DNA of 64,000 nucleotides from Candidatus Gastranaerophilales bacterium (GTDB lineage: Bacteria; Cyanobacteriota; Vampirovibrionia; Gastranaerophilales; Gastranaerophilaceae): contig CALVAO010000001.1 of assembly GCA_944325515.1 (NCBI GenBank), positions 1 through 64,000 of the forward strand, read 5' to 3'. Below the pieces are notes generated by a model. That model was not told where the DNA came from. It saw nothing but the letters and a program-made list of their open reading frames with translations, and made no database searches. This document shows, in pieces, positions 40,881-48,174 of this stretch. The translations under genes were made by a program, and so were the position numbers. Position 1 is the first letter of the stretch. Every line of letters starts with the position of its first letter.

Positions 40881-40975
40881 TATAGACATTTTTATATAAG
40901 TTTAAAATTTTTGAGATATAGACACAGATGTCTATATCTCATTTTTTTTATCAGTATAGACAATGATGTCTTATA
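40881..40975. promoter_or_regulatory. Repeated TATAGACA operator-like palindromes
   Basis: Half-site TATAGACA at 40881; palindrome ATATAGACA-cagatg-TCTATAT at 40916-40937; a second palindrome TATAGACA-atga-TGTCTTATA at 40955-40975, just upstream of the TATAAT at 40996. The spacing fits a repressor-controlled promoter for the wHTH/primase operon. Confidence 0.55.
40912..40948 (+). terminator. Intrinsic terminator
   Basis: TGAGATATAGACA pairs exactly with TGTCTATATCTCA around CAGA, followed by eight T. It ends the exported-protein operon and overlaps one operator-like palindrome. Confidence 0.8.
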
Positions 40976-40992
40976 ACTAACCAGAAGACAAG

Positions 40993-41001
40993 TGGTATAA
41001 T
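40993..41001 (+). promoter_or_regulatory. Extended -10 (TGGTATAAT) of the wHTH/primase operon
   Basis: A perfect extended -10, 42 bp before the ATG at 41043, preceded by the TATAGACA palindromes. AAAGGAAA gives the ribosome site. Confidence 0.6.
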
Positions 41002-41042
41002 GGTAAAATGTCAAGTTTTATCATAAAAAGAAAGGAAATGTT

Positions 41043-41435
41043 ATGGCGGTCAATTTTTTAGGATATGAAGAATATTTACAAGATTTAGAATTTGATATTA
41101 TTGGGCCGGAAGCATTTTATAACAAGTGTTTATATTTGCGAAAGACTGAATCCAAATATATTTTACGCTTTCTTGGAATAGACATTAATTTAACGCCGGT
41201 TCTTTACGAAACAATGTTTGAATTGATGGAAAATCCAAATAAATTACATCGGATTGTTATTGATTATAGTGGGAATGGGGCAGCGTCAGATACTGCACGA
41301 AAAAGAATTGAGCGAATCCGAAAAGCTTTTCTTAAGGCTGGAATCACAGAAAATATTATTGTTCAAATTAACGGTAAATATAAAATTAACTTAGATGTAA
41401 TTTCTGAAAAATATATCATCACTTCTGTTAAATAA
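41043..41435 (+). CDS. OmpR-type winged-helix DNA-binding protein
   Basis: 130 residues with no REC domain. Residues ~55-130 read as an OmpR/PhoB C-terminal domain: 'LTPVLYETMFELMENPNKLH', 'SDTARKRIERIRKAFLKAGI' (the recognition-helix region, compare 'vdvhIsrLRkKL') and 'IVQINGKYKINLDVI' (the final beta wing). Such domains bind tandem direct repeats one helical turn apart, and four 11-12-bp repeats lie right after this gene. It may be the replication initiator or copy regulator of the element (inference). It is followed 93 bp later by the primase gene. Confidence 0.6.
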   Translation: MAVNFLGYEEYLQDLEFDIIGPEAFYNKCLYLRKTESKYILRFLGIDINLTPVLYETMFELMENPNKLHRIVIDYSGNGAASDTARKRIERIRKAFLKAGITENIIVQINGKYKINLDVISEKYIITSVK

Positions 41436-41477
41436 ATGTCACGCAAATGTCACGGCAATGTCGAGTGAAATGTCACC
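41434..41477 (+). repeat. Iteron-like direct repeats upstream of the primase gene
   Basis: AAATGTCACGC, AAATGTCACGG, CAATGTCGAGTG, AAATGTCACCT in a row; starts at 41434, 41445, 41456 and 41468, so 11, 11 and 12 bp apart. The first copy overlaps the stop of the wHTH gene. Confidence 0.8.
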
Positions 41478-41528
41478 TTAGATACGTAATTATGAATAAG
41501 TTACTAAATAAAAAAAGGGGGACAAAAA

Positions 41529-44456
41529 ATGGCAAATGTTAGTAAGTTTGAAATTTCAGAAGTAGAAAAACATTTAGGGTATGGCTTAAAAAAGAAAGGT
41601 ACAAATCAATATCAAGGGAAATGCCCATATTGTTCAGCAGAAGGACACGATAGACATGAGGATAATCTTCATTTTAGCCCTGATAAAGGATTCTTTTGCG
41701 GAGCCTGTGTTAATAATGAGCATGGGAAAAAACTTGCACAGGCAATTATCAAAGAAAGGAAACAAAATCAGAAACTTTACAAAAAGTTTAGCAGCACAAA
41801 GTATGACACAAACAGCGTTGATAAGTATTCATCAAACCTGTTCAAGAATAAGGAAATGTTAGAGCTTGTAAAAGAAAATACAGGCTTAACAGAAGAAACA
41901 ATAAAAGAATGCAAAATCGGTTATGATTCGGAAAACAATGTTTTCTTATTACCTATGGTAGCACTTGATAATACTATTACAGGTTATGAAATTCGTGTTC
42001 AGGAAAACAACAAAGGTAAATTCAAGTTTTTATCCAAAACAAAGGGATATGCTGATAATCCAGAGAAATGCCTGTTAAAAATAAATAACCCTAAAAAACC
42101 AAAGGATGTTATTATATGTGCAGGTCTAAAGGACGGATATGCAGCTTATGAATATCTAAAAAGACATAATTTAGAAGACCGCTGTCAAATTATTACTAAT
42201 GCAAATGGTGAAGGTAACACAGCAAAAGCTCTTAAACCTCATACTGACTATTTAGGTCAGTTTGAGAGAAAAATTATCAACATGGACAACGATGTTGCAG
42301 GTAAAAAAGCTGCTAAAAAAATAGAACAAGAAATCCCTCTTGTGTTTCACAATCTTAATTTAGGTAAATTGGATGGAATTAGTGAGTATATCAATGACTT
42401 TACTGATTTATATAAATATATTCAAAAACATGGAATAACTGAAAATGTTTTAGAAAATAATATAAAACTGTCACCTGATTCAATTCTAAAACTATACCTA
42501 AAACACCCGAATATTAAACTTGATATACCTGTTGTAGTTGATGTGTTACCGGAACATACTGCTATAATGGAGTTTTTTGAACAGGGAATTTACCCATACA
42601 AAGGCAGTTATTTTTATGTAAAGTACGATTCAGCAGACAAAAAATTGACCTATGTCCGCAAGTCAAATTTTACATTAGAAATCCCGAAAACAGTAGCTTT
42701 TAACTCTTTTCGATTTGATAATCAAAAAGAATACAGGCTTGAAGTAGTATCAAAGATTGGAAACAAAACTTCAAATCCAAAAATATTAACCCAGAAAGAA
42801 TTGTTAGATTTGAGAAATCTGCACGATATCTTAAAAGAAGGTGGTGTTCATCTACATTGCTTAAAAGAAACTGAACTTAAAAACATTATTCTTGATGAAT
42901 TAAATAATATTCCGGAAGAACTGAATATCTTTAAAAACCCATCGTTTATTGTTCATCAAAACAAACCGTATTGGCTTTATAAAAATGCAGGTATTGATTT
43001 AGAAAACGGAAATATTTTATTACCGGTGGCAAACTCGACAGGTATTATTCAGGTTGATAATAATAACTCTATTGCTCTTGAAGTAGATAGGGGAATGTAC
43101 GCACCAGAGTTGTATATACCGCAAATATCCTATCAGGAATTCATTGAACAGAACAAAGATAATGAGTTAATTGCGGAGTTATCCCGAACATCAAGTTCAA
43201 TAGATGAGTTAATCAGTAAATGCCTGTTTGTTAATATTACACGAACTTACGGCAACAAAGTTGAACCATTCTTAAACCTTGGAATAGCTTTGATGAGCCC
43301 TTTTGTAGATATAATGTTTAGCAAAACAATGGGCTTTCCGGTTAACTTTATGTATGGTGAAGCAGCAAGTGGAAAAAGCAATCTATTGATTGTAATTGCG
43401 TATTTGTTTGGCTTTAATGTTAGGTTTCTTAGCAGCGGCAACGATACTTCAATGAACTTACTGCATAATATGGAATATTACAGACATGTCCCTGTTCTGT
43501 ATGCAGAAATCGAAGGTTATATGAAAACCAATCTTGAAACAACTGTCAAGGCGGTTTATGACAGGAATGCAAGAAAACGAATGAGTGGCTATGGCAAGGA
43601 ACAAGATGTTCGTGCTGTTAATGGTGTTTTGAATTTTGCGAGTAATGACAAAAGTTACAGAAACCAACAAACTGCTACAAGGTTAATGTACACCGAGTTC
43701 TACAAGAAAGATTTTAATCCTGAAGAAGCAAGTAAACTAAATACTATTAGAGAAAAATATCTTTCCTGTGTGCTACCAAAAGTCTTGAAATGGTACGCAG
43801 ACAAAGAAAAACTTTTAAATATGCTGCAAAACAACATTAAATTTGTTCTAAAATTCAATTCTGCATTGGATTTAAGGTGTGTTAATAATATTGCTGTTGC
43901 AATGTGCGGAATAGATATTTTATTTCAGATTGCAAATTTTTCAGCTGATTTCAAGAAAAGCGAAGATTTGAAAGCTTTAAATATGAATCTTGAAAGCTAT
44001 ATCAAGTCATATCAGGATATCACGCATACGGAAGACTGTTTTGAAAAATTTATGGCAATATTTTTAAACCTTGCCAAAAGCAACAAAATTCAGTATGGCA
44101 GTGAATACGTTTTCAATCCTAAAAAGAAAGAAATCTCAATATATGTTGAAGGAATTCATCAGTTGTTCAGCAAAGAATTCAAACAATCAGAAGAAACCGG
44201 AATTCCGATACCGAGTGCAAAAGACATCAGAACACAAGCCACAAAAGAACCTTACATTGAATACAACAATAAATATTTCAGAAAAGGTCACTCTCCTAGA
44301 GCATTAACAATTACAGTACCTGATGATAATGCAAGATTGGTATACATATTGAATGAACTGCAAAAACATCAGGAAGGTATTGCAGAGCAAGAACAAAGAC
44401 GGGATAAAAAGGCTCAAACTCAATATACGCAAGACAGGGCAGGAGAAGTAATTTGA
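41529..44456 (+). CDS. Primase-helicase: CHC2 zinc finger, Toprim and P-loop ATPase
   Basis: 975 residues. N-terminal CHC2-type zinc finger with 'GKCPYCSAEGHDRHEDN' and 'FFCGACVN' (~residues 32-58), then a Toprim-like region ('KIINMDNDVAGKKAAKKIEQ', the DxD motif, ~250). The first Toprim Glu is not obvious ('IICAGLKDGYAAYEYL'). The C-terminal ATPase has a Walker A, GEAASGKSN, at residues ~610-618 and resembles the DUF927/phage helicase type. It would start and drive replication of the excised element. GGGGGACA precedes the ATG. Iteron-like repeats lie just upstream. Confidence 0.8.
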   Translation: MANVSKFEISEVEKHLGYGLKKKGTNQYQGKCPYCSAEGHDRHEDNLHFSPDKGFFCGACVNNEHGKKLAQAIIKERKQNQKLYKKFSSTKYDTNSVDKYSSNLFKNKEMLELVKENTGLTEETIKECKIGYDSENNVFLLPMVALDNTITGYEIRVQENNKGKFKFLSKTKGYADNPEKCLLKINNPKKPKDVIICAGLKDGYAAYEYLKRHNLEDRCQIITNANGEGNTAKALKPHTDYLGQFERKIINMDNDVAGKKAAKKIEQEIPLVFHNLNLGKLDGISEYINDFTDLYKYIQKHGITENVLENNIKLSPDSILKLYLKHPNIKLDIPVVVDVLPEHTAIMEFFEQGIYPYKGSYFYVKYDSADKKLTYVRKSNFTLEIPKTVAFNSFRFDNQKEYRLEVVSKIGNKTSNPKILTQKELLDLRNLHDILKEGGVHLHCLKETELKNIILDELNNIPEELNIFKNPSFIVHQNKPYWLYKNAGIDLENGNILLPVANSTGIIQVDNNNSIALEVDRGMYAPELYIPQISYQEFIEQNKDNELIAELSRTSSSIDELISKCLFVNITRTYGNKVEPFLNLGIALMSPFVDIMFSKTMGFPVNFMYGEAASGKSNLLIVIAYLFGFNVRFLSSGNDTSMNLLHNMEYYRHVPVLYAEIEGYMKTNLETTVKAVYDRNARKRMSGYGKEQDVRAVNGVLNFASNDKSYRNQQTATRLMYTEFYKKDFNPEEASKLNTIREKYLSCVLPKVLKWYADKEKLLNMLQNNIKFVLKFNSALDLRCVNNIAVAMCGIDILFQIANFSADFKKSEDLKALNMNLESYIKSYQDITHTEDCFEKFMAIFLNLAKSNKIQYGSEYVFNPKKKEISIYVEGIHQLFSKEFKQSEETGIPIPSAKDIRTQATKEPYIEYNNKYFRKGHSPRALTITVPDDNARLVYILNELQKHQEGIAEQEQRRDKKAQTQYTQDRAGEVI

Positions 44457-44488
44457 GTGTAGTTTTATCGTAATCTTTCAAATGCTTA

Positions 44489-44645
44489 TATAACAACACT
44501 TTCAGGCCTTAAACTACGAAATTACGTTATTACGAAAAATTTTTAATAAATTAATTCGTAATTTCGTAATAAAAAATAAAAAACACTTAAAACGCACTTA
44601 TAACAACACTTTTATAATTACGTTAACAATTACTAAAAATTACGA
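44489..44645. repeat. ATTACG boxes and TATAACAACACTTT direct repeats
   Basis: TATAACAACACTTT occurs at 44489 and 44599. Between them lie the inverted pairs ACGAAATTACG (44516-44526)/CGTAATTTCGT (44557-44567) and TTATTACGAA/TTCGTAATAA. More ATTACG boxes follow up to the excisionase ribosome site. Candidate origin, operator or Xis-binding region. Confidence 0.6.
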
Positions 44646-44655
44646 GGGAATAAAA

Positions 44656-44835
44656 ATGCACAGAACTTTATTAGATATTCCAGAAACAGCTAGATATTTA
44701 CATATATCGAAAAGTACCCTTTATCGCTGGGTGCACCAGAAGAAAATAAAATGCGTCAAAATCGGCTCTAGAGTACTATTTATGCAAAGTGACATAGAGG
44801 AATTTATTAACAGTAACAGAATTAACACCGAATAA
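44656..44835 (+). CDS. Excisionase-family (HTH_17) DNA-binding protein
   Basis: 59 residues, MHRTLLDIPETARYLHISKS, TLYRWVHQKKIKCVKIGSRV, LFMQSDIEEFINSNRINTE. This is the MerR-like helix-turn-helix/wing of the excisionase family ('i.eaA.yLgis..tlyrlv..g.ip..kig..v.f...dl..fi'). It probably directs the integrase toward excision or regulates it. ATG 44656 with GAGGGAA before it. It stands between the ATTACG boxes and the integrase. Confidence 0.85.
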   Translation: MHRTLLDIPETARYLHISKSTLYRWVHQKKIKCVKIGSRVLFMQSDIEEFINSNRINTE

Positions 44836-44848
44836 ATCCCGGCACCGT

Positions 44849-44896
44849 GAGCACTGTGCCGCCTCATTGGTACAGTGCTCGCCCCAAATGGGGTGC
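44849..44896 (+). promoter_or_regulatory. Structured leader upstream of the integrase
   Basis: GAGCACTGT (44849-44857) pairs with ACAGTGCTC (44872-44880), and a second hairpin GCCCC-AAAT-GGGGTGC follows at once (44881-44896). No T-run. It may be a terminator-like attenuator or a processed leader controlling integrase expression. Confidence 0.5.
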
Positions 44897-44988
44897 AGAG
44901 ACACAAAGTCTAATTAGCAAAAGTTAGCAAAGGGGCTCGCAAATCACGCAAAACACGTTAAATTAAAGTTAAAAGGAAGTTTTATAAT

Positions 44989-46101
44989 ATGATTGATTCA
45001 GTAAGAAAAAGTCCAAAAACTGCCAGATGGGAATTTGATTACAAGGACCTAAAAGGCAAAAGAAAAACCAAAAAAGGTTTTAAAACCAAAGCAGAAGCGG
45101 AAAGGGCGCAAACGCAGCTTATTGAAGAACTAAACAAAGGAATATGTCCTGCTGATTCTAAAACTTCTTTCAGAGAAGCCGGCGAAATGTTTATGAGACT
45201 TCATGTGAGTGTTCATTGCAAGCCTTCTACAGAAGAAGGTTACAAAGGTTATTTGAAAAATCACATTTATCCATTCTTTGGTGAAATGAAATTAGCAGAA
45301 ATTACACCTCTCATGGTGAAAGAATTTGTAAAACAAATGGTTGACACTGGTAGAACACATTCAACCGTTAATAAGTACACAAAATTAATTAGTGAAATTT
45401 ATACATTTATGATTGATAGTAATGTTATTACAAGAAATCCTGCCCGTAAACAAACCTTAAAAGAAACAAAAAATGATAAAATCAGGGCTTTATCATCTAT
45501 TGAAGTCAAAGCATTGCTATCGAAAACAAAAGTAGTTTATCTAGACTTTTATCCGTTACTATTTACTGCTTTATTTACCGGCATGAGACAGGGTGAATTA
45601 TTGGCACTTACCTGGGATTCAATAAACTGGGTTACAAGAAAAATTACTATTGACAAAAATTACACTCATGGTCGTGTTGGAACACCCAAAACAGGCAAGA
45701 CAAGAAAAATCGATATGTCTCAGGAACTTATGCAAGTTTTGAGAGAATGGAAAATTGCTTGCCCGCCAAATACAAATAATCTTGTATTTCCTAATGGTGA
45801 CGGAAACTATCAGGACGCCAATAATATGATTAAACGAAGATTTAAACCTTCACTAGAAAGAGCCGGAATTGATACAATCAGATTCCACGACTTAAGACAT
45901 ACTTATGCCAGCTTGTTACTTGCAAACGGCGCCCCGATGAAATATGTTCAACACCAGCTCGGACATAGCTCAATTAAAATGACAATGGATTTATATACAC
46001 ATTTATTACCGGAAGTAACGGAACAATGCGTTAATCTTCTTGATTGTCTTGTAAAAATTTCTCAACCTGTTGAAGAAGTTATAAGGAAATTTGGGACATA
46101 G
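44989..46101 (+). CDS. int: Tyrosine recombinase (integrase)
   Basis: 370 residues. N-terminal arm-binding ('VRKSPKTARWEFDYKDLKGK', AP2-like) and SAM-like core-binding parts (~65-160) precede the catalytic domain: 'TALFTGMRQGELLALTWD' (Arg), 'RKIDMSQEL' with Lys region, 'FHDLRHTYASLLLANG' (His-x-x-Arg), 'QHQLGHSSIKMT' (His) and 'MDLYTHLLPE' (Tyr nucleophile). All catalytic residues are present. It should recombine attP with the anticodon loop of tRNA-Arg. AAAAGGAAG precedes the ATG. It points to the right end of the element, with the spare tRNA after it. Confidence 0.95.
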   Translation: MIDSVRKSPKTARWEFDYKDLKGKRKTKKGFKTKAEAERAQTQLIEELNKGICPADSKTSFREAGEMFMRLHVSVHCKPSTEEGYKGYLKNHIYPFFGEMKLAEITPLMVKEFVKQMVDTGRTHSTVNKYTKLISEIYTFMIDSNVITRNPARKQTLKETKNDKIRALSSIEVKALLSKTKVVYLDFYPLLFTALFTGMRQGELLALTWDSINWVTRKITIDKNYTHGRVGTPKTGKTRKIDMSQELMQVLREWKIACPPNTNNLVFPNGDGNYQDANNMIKRRFKPSLERAGIDTIRFHDLRHTYASLLLANGAPMKYVQHQLGHSSIKMTMDLYTHLLPEVTEQCVNLLDCLVKISQPVEEVIRKFGT

Positions 46102-46131
46102 AGCTTTATAAAATTTTGAGCAATTATTTAC

Positions 46132-46157
46132 CTGTTGATTAATTCAACAGATTTTTA
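46132..46157 (+). terminator. Terminator of the integrase gene
   Basis: CTGTTGA-TTAAT-TCAACAG hairpin followed by ATTTTTATT, 30 bp after the integrase stop. Confidence 0.65.
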
Positions 46158-46371
46158 TTATTAAATTGTTTTCCACATCATTTCTTTATGGCCTGAAATG
46201 AAGTAGCTACGGCGTCCGCTGTCGCATTTTTCAACTTGTCAAGTATAAATACATAAAAAAACAATTTCACAAACCTTAAAACTCGCTACACAAAAGAGGT
46301 TACGACTTAAATGTCATTCAAAAATAATTTGCAACTTTTTTGCGACTCTGACGATTTTTTGCACAAAAAAA

Positions 46372-46445
46372 TACGCCTGCCGCGATTCGAACGCGGGACC
46401 CTCTGCTTAGAAGGCAGATGCTCTATCCAGCTGAGCTACAGACGC
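46372..46445 (-). tRNA. Intact tRNA-Arg (anticodon UCU) carried by the element
   Basis: A complete cloverleaf on the - strand: acceptor GCGTCTG/CAGGCGT, D arm GCTC..GAGC, anticodon stem TCTGC/GCAGA with loop CTTCTAA (anticodon TCT, reads AGA), T arm CCCGCG-TTCGAAT-CGCGG, discriminator A at 46372, T-run after it. Pair 6-67 is T-A here but C-G in the split tRNA. It lies inside the element, next to the right attachment site. Confidence 0.93.
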
Positions 46446-46502
46446 ATGTTTTTGTTTCTATTTAATTGTCAAATTTTGTTTTTATGAGCCCGTTGACCTA
46501 CC

Positions 46503-46543
46503 GCTTAGAAGGCAGATGCTCTATCCAGCTGAGCTACGGACGC
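46503..46543 (-). pseudogene. 5' half of a disrupted tRNA-Arg(UCU) and right attachment site
   Basis: Read on the - strand: GCGTCCG, TAGCTCAGCTGGATAGAGC, ATCTGC, then CTTCTAAGC (core, 46503-46511). After that the tRNA text stops (GGTAGGTCAACGGGC...). The acceptor 5' strand pairs with the 3' strand found 12.5 kb away at 33989. It cannot make a tRNA because the T arm and 3' acceptor strand are absent. Confidence 0.85.
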
Positions 46544-46711
46544 ATAATGTATATTTGATTGTAACAGAGTTATTCTTCAGCTATTTGTTTAAAGATTAAC
46601 TCCATTTTTAAGATATCACATAAAGCTTTTTTTGCAAGAGTTTTATTAAAAATTATCTTTTCCATAAAATATGCCGGCAGACTTTTTTGTGTGCCGGCAT
46701 GAAGATTGTAT
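46544..46711. other. Chromosomal right flank with a hairpin terminator
   Basis: ATGCCGGCA (46671-46679) pairs with TGCCGGCAT (46692-46700) and probably ends the - strand gene at 46712. A - strand frame of 31-36 codons (MEKIIFNKTLAKKALCDILK..., stop near 46570) is open but has no good start site and is not called as a gene. Confidence 0.5.
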
Positions 46712-48070
46712 TTATAAGCTGTAATCGCTAAATAAATTTTTTAAATCGATAGCATTCTGCTGTGCATCTTTATTAAGTTCTTTAACAAGCCTGTTTGCCT
46801 GGATTTGGCTGTTTGTTAAATTATTCTGGTAAGCCCCGCAGGCAGATTCACCGTTACGTATTGAAACTTGAGGATAATCTGGATAATCTTTTTCTAGAGA
46901 AGGATATTTTTCTCTAACCTTTGCTGCTGTTGAATCATATACGATAACTTTTCCTGTTGCATCATTATAAACTTGATTTCCTCCGGTACTTCTTTTTAAT
47001 GCATTTGCGCCGTCATTATAATATTGCTCTGAGACATATTCTTTATAAAACTTGCCATCCGGCATTTCCCAATTATAATCTCTTTTTACATAGTCTACCT
47101 GTGTATAATTTCCTTTCTTTGCAACAATGTAGGGGGTATTTTTATCAAATTGCTTCATAAAAATTTTATCTGCTTTGCCGCCATAAATCCATTCTTTATG
47201 TAAGAGCCCAATATCTTGAGTCTTTGCAAGGATTTGTCCGCTTACGGGGTCTGTAAATGTTCTTTCTATAGTACCATTCGGCAGTTTAGTTTCCTTTACG
47301 GTTAATTCATTTACATCTTTACCGAAAGCTTTTGCTATATTAATACGCGGCTGTCTGGCTTTTAGTTCAGCTGCGGCTTTTTCTGCAGCTTCTTTTGCAG
47401 CAAGTGCATCTGCTTCAGCTTTTTTAGCTGCGTCTAAAGCTGCTTTCTCTTTTGCTTGAACGGCTCTTGTATAGTTAGTGGAAGCACCGTCAGCAAATTT
47501 ATGATAATTATTGGTTTTATCCAGCGAATGTTTTATATAGTTATTCCCGTTAGAAAGTTTAAGCATATCTTGAGAGCCGCTCTTCAGAGGATATTCATCA
47601 TATACCCTGTCTTGAACTGATTTATGGTTTATATGTGTTTCATTGCCGATATTTTTATGATAAGTGAGTTCTTTATGTTCAAGTATTTCCTGCGGGTTAT
47701 ATTCTTTTACAAGTTTTGAATTTTCTCTGTAGCACCAGAATTTAGAGAAATCTTTTTCTACGGTTACTCTGTCCCCTCCAAAAATACTCGCACCTTTTTC
47801 GCGCGTAATGGTTGTAGTTCTGCGCAAATCGCTATCACCGCCTCCGGTAACGCTTATTTTTGTTTTACCGTTTGGTAATTTTTCAACAGTTGCAAGCGCT
47901 TTCTGACCGTTTCGGGTAATTTCTCTTTCCATTTTAATGATTCCGGTTGAAGAATCGGTCATTACCTTTGTCATTGGCTGCTGTATATTAGAAGCCTGTT
48001 TAATAATCTGCTTATTACATCTTGAAAATAAATTTCTTTGCAAAAAATTTAATCCGGCGCGTAAACCCAT
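46712..48070 (-). CDS. Hypothetical protein with an Ala-rich coiled coil
   Basis: I take the ATG at 48070 (MGLRAGLNFLQRNLF) because the in-frame ATG 15 bases before it supplies its ribosome site (ATGGAGGAATTAAAG). 452 residues. The N-terminal ~60 are basic; a strong Ala/Lys/Glu coiled coil lies at ~195-240 ('KEKAALDAAKKAEADALAAK', 'EAAEKAAAELKARQ'). Around it are repeats of the 'KLPNGKTKISVTG' / 'KLPNGTIERTFTDPVSGQIL' kind, as in wall- or surface-type repeat proteins. No signal peptide or membrane segment is seen. Function unknown. Confidence 0.6.
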   Translation of the reverse strand: MGLRAGLNFLQRNLFSRCNKQIIKQASNIQQPMTKVMTDSSTGIIKMEREITRNGQKALATVEKLPNGKTKISVTGGGDSDLRRTTTITREKGASIFGGDRVTVEKDFSKFWCYRENSKLVKEYNPQEILEHKELTYHKNIGNETHINHKSVQDRVYDEYPLKSGSQDMLKLSNGNNYIKHSLDKTNNYHKFADGASTNYTRAVQAKEKAALDAAKKAEADALAAKEAAEKAAAELKARQPRINIAKAFGKDVNELTVKETKLPNGTIERTFTDPVSGQILAKTQDIGLLHKEWIYGGKADKIFMKQFDKNTPYIVAKKGNYTQVDYVKRDYNWEMPDGKFYKEYVSEQYYNDGANALKRSTGGNQVYNDATGKVIVYDSTAAKVREKYPSLEKDYPDYPQVSIRNGESACGAYQNNLTNSQIQANRLVKELNKDAQQNAIDLKNLFSDYSL

Positions 48071-48174
48071 CTTTAATTCCTCCATTTCTTACTATATATA
48101 TATTAAAAGTACGGTTATAGTAAAAAATTGCTATTTTTAATATTTTAAGAGTTACAAATCTTAATAAAAACTTT

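Larger units (their letters stand above)
34022..46511. mobile_element. Integrative element in tRNA-Arg(UCU), about 12.5 kb
   Basis: It is bounded by the 9-bp core GCTTAGAAG (+ strand) at 34022-34030 and 46503-46511. It holds a tyrosine integrase, an excisionase-like protein, a primase-helicase, regulators, a Fic protein, DUF6338-like and DUF262/HEPN genes and small secreted proteins. A spare tRNA-Arg(UCU) stands at the right end. No capsid, terminase, portal, relaxase or coupling protein is visible; the transfer mode is unknown (phage satellite or mobilisable element). Confidence 0.85.

Noticed and set aside
34022-46511. Prophage
   Set aside because: Integrase, excisionase and primase are present, but no capsid, terminase, portal, tail or lysis genes are visible.
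46503-46543. Second functional tRNA-Arg
   Set aside because: It has only the 5' half; the DNA after the core cannot form the T arm or pair with the acceptor strand.
46570-46681. Short - strand frame (MEKIIFNKTLAKK...)
   Set aside because: No ribosome site, overlaps the hairpin terminator, no family.
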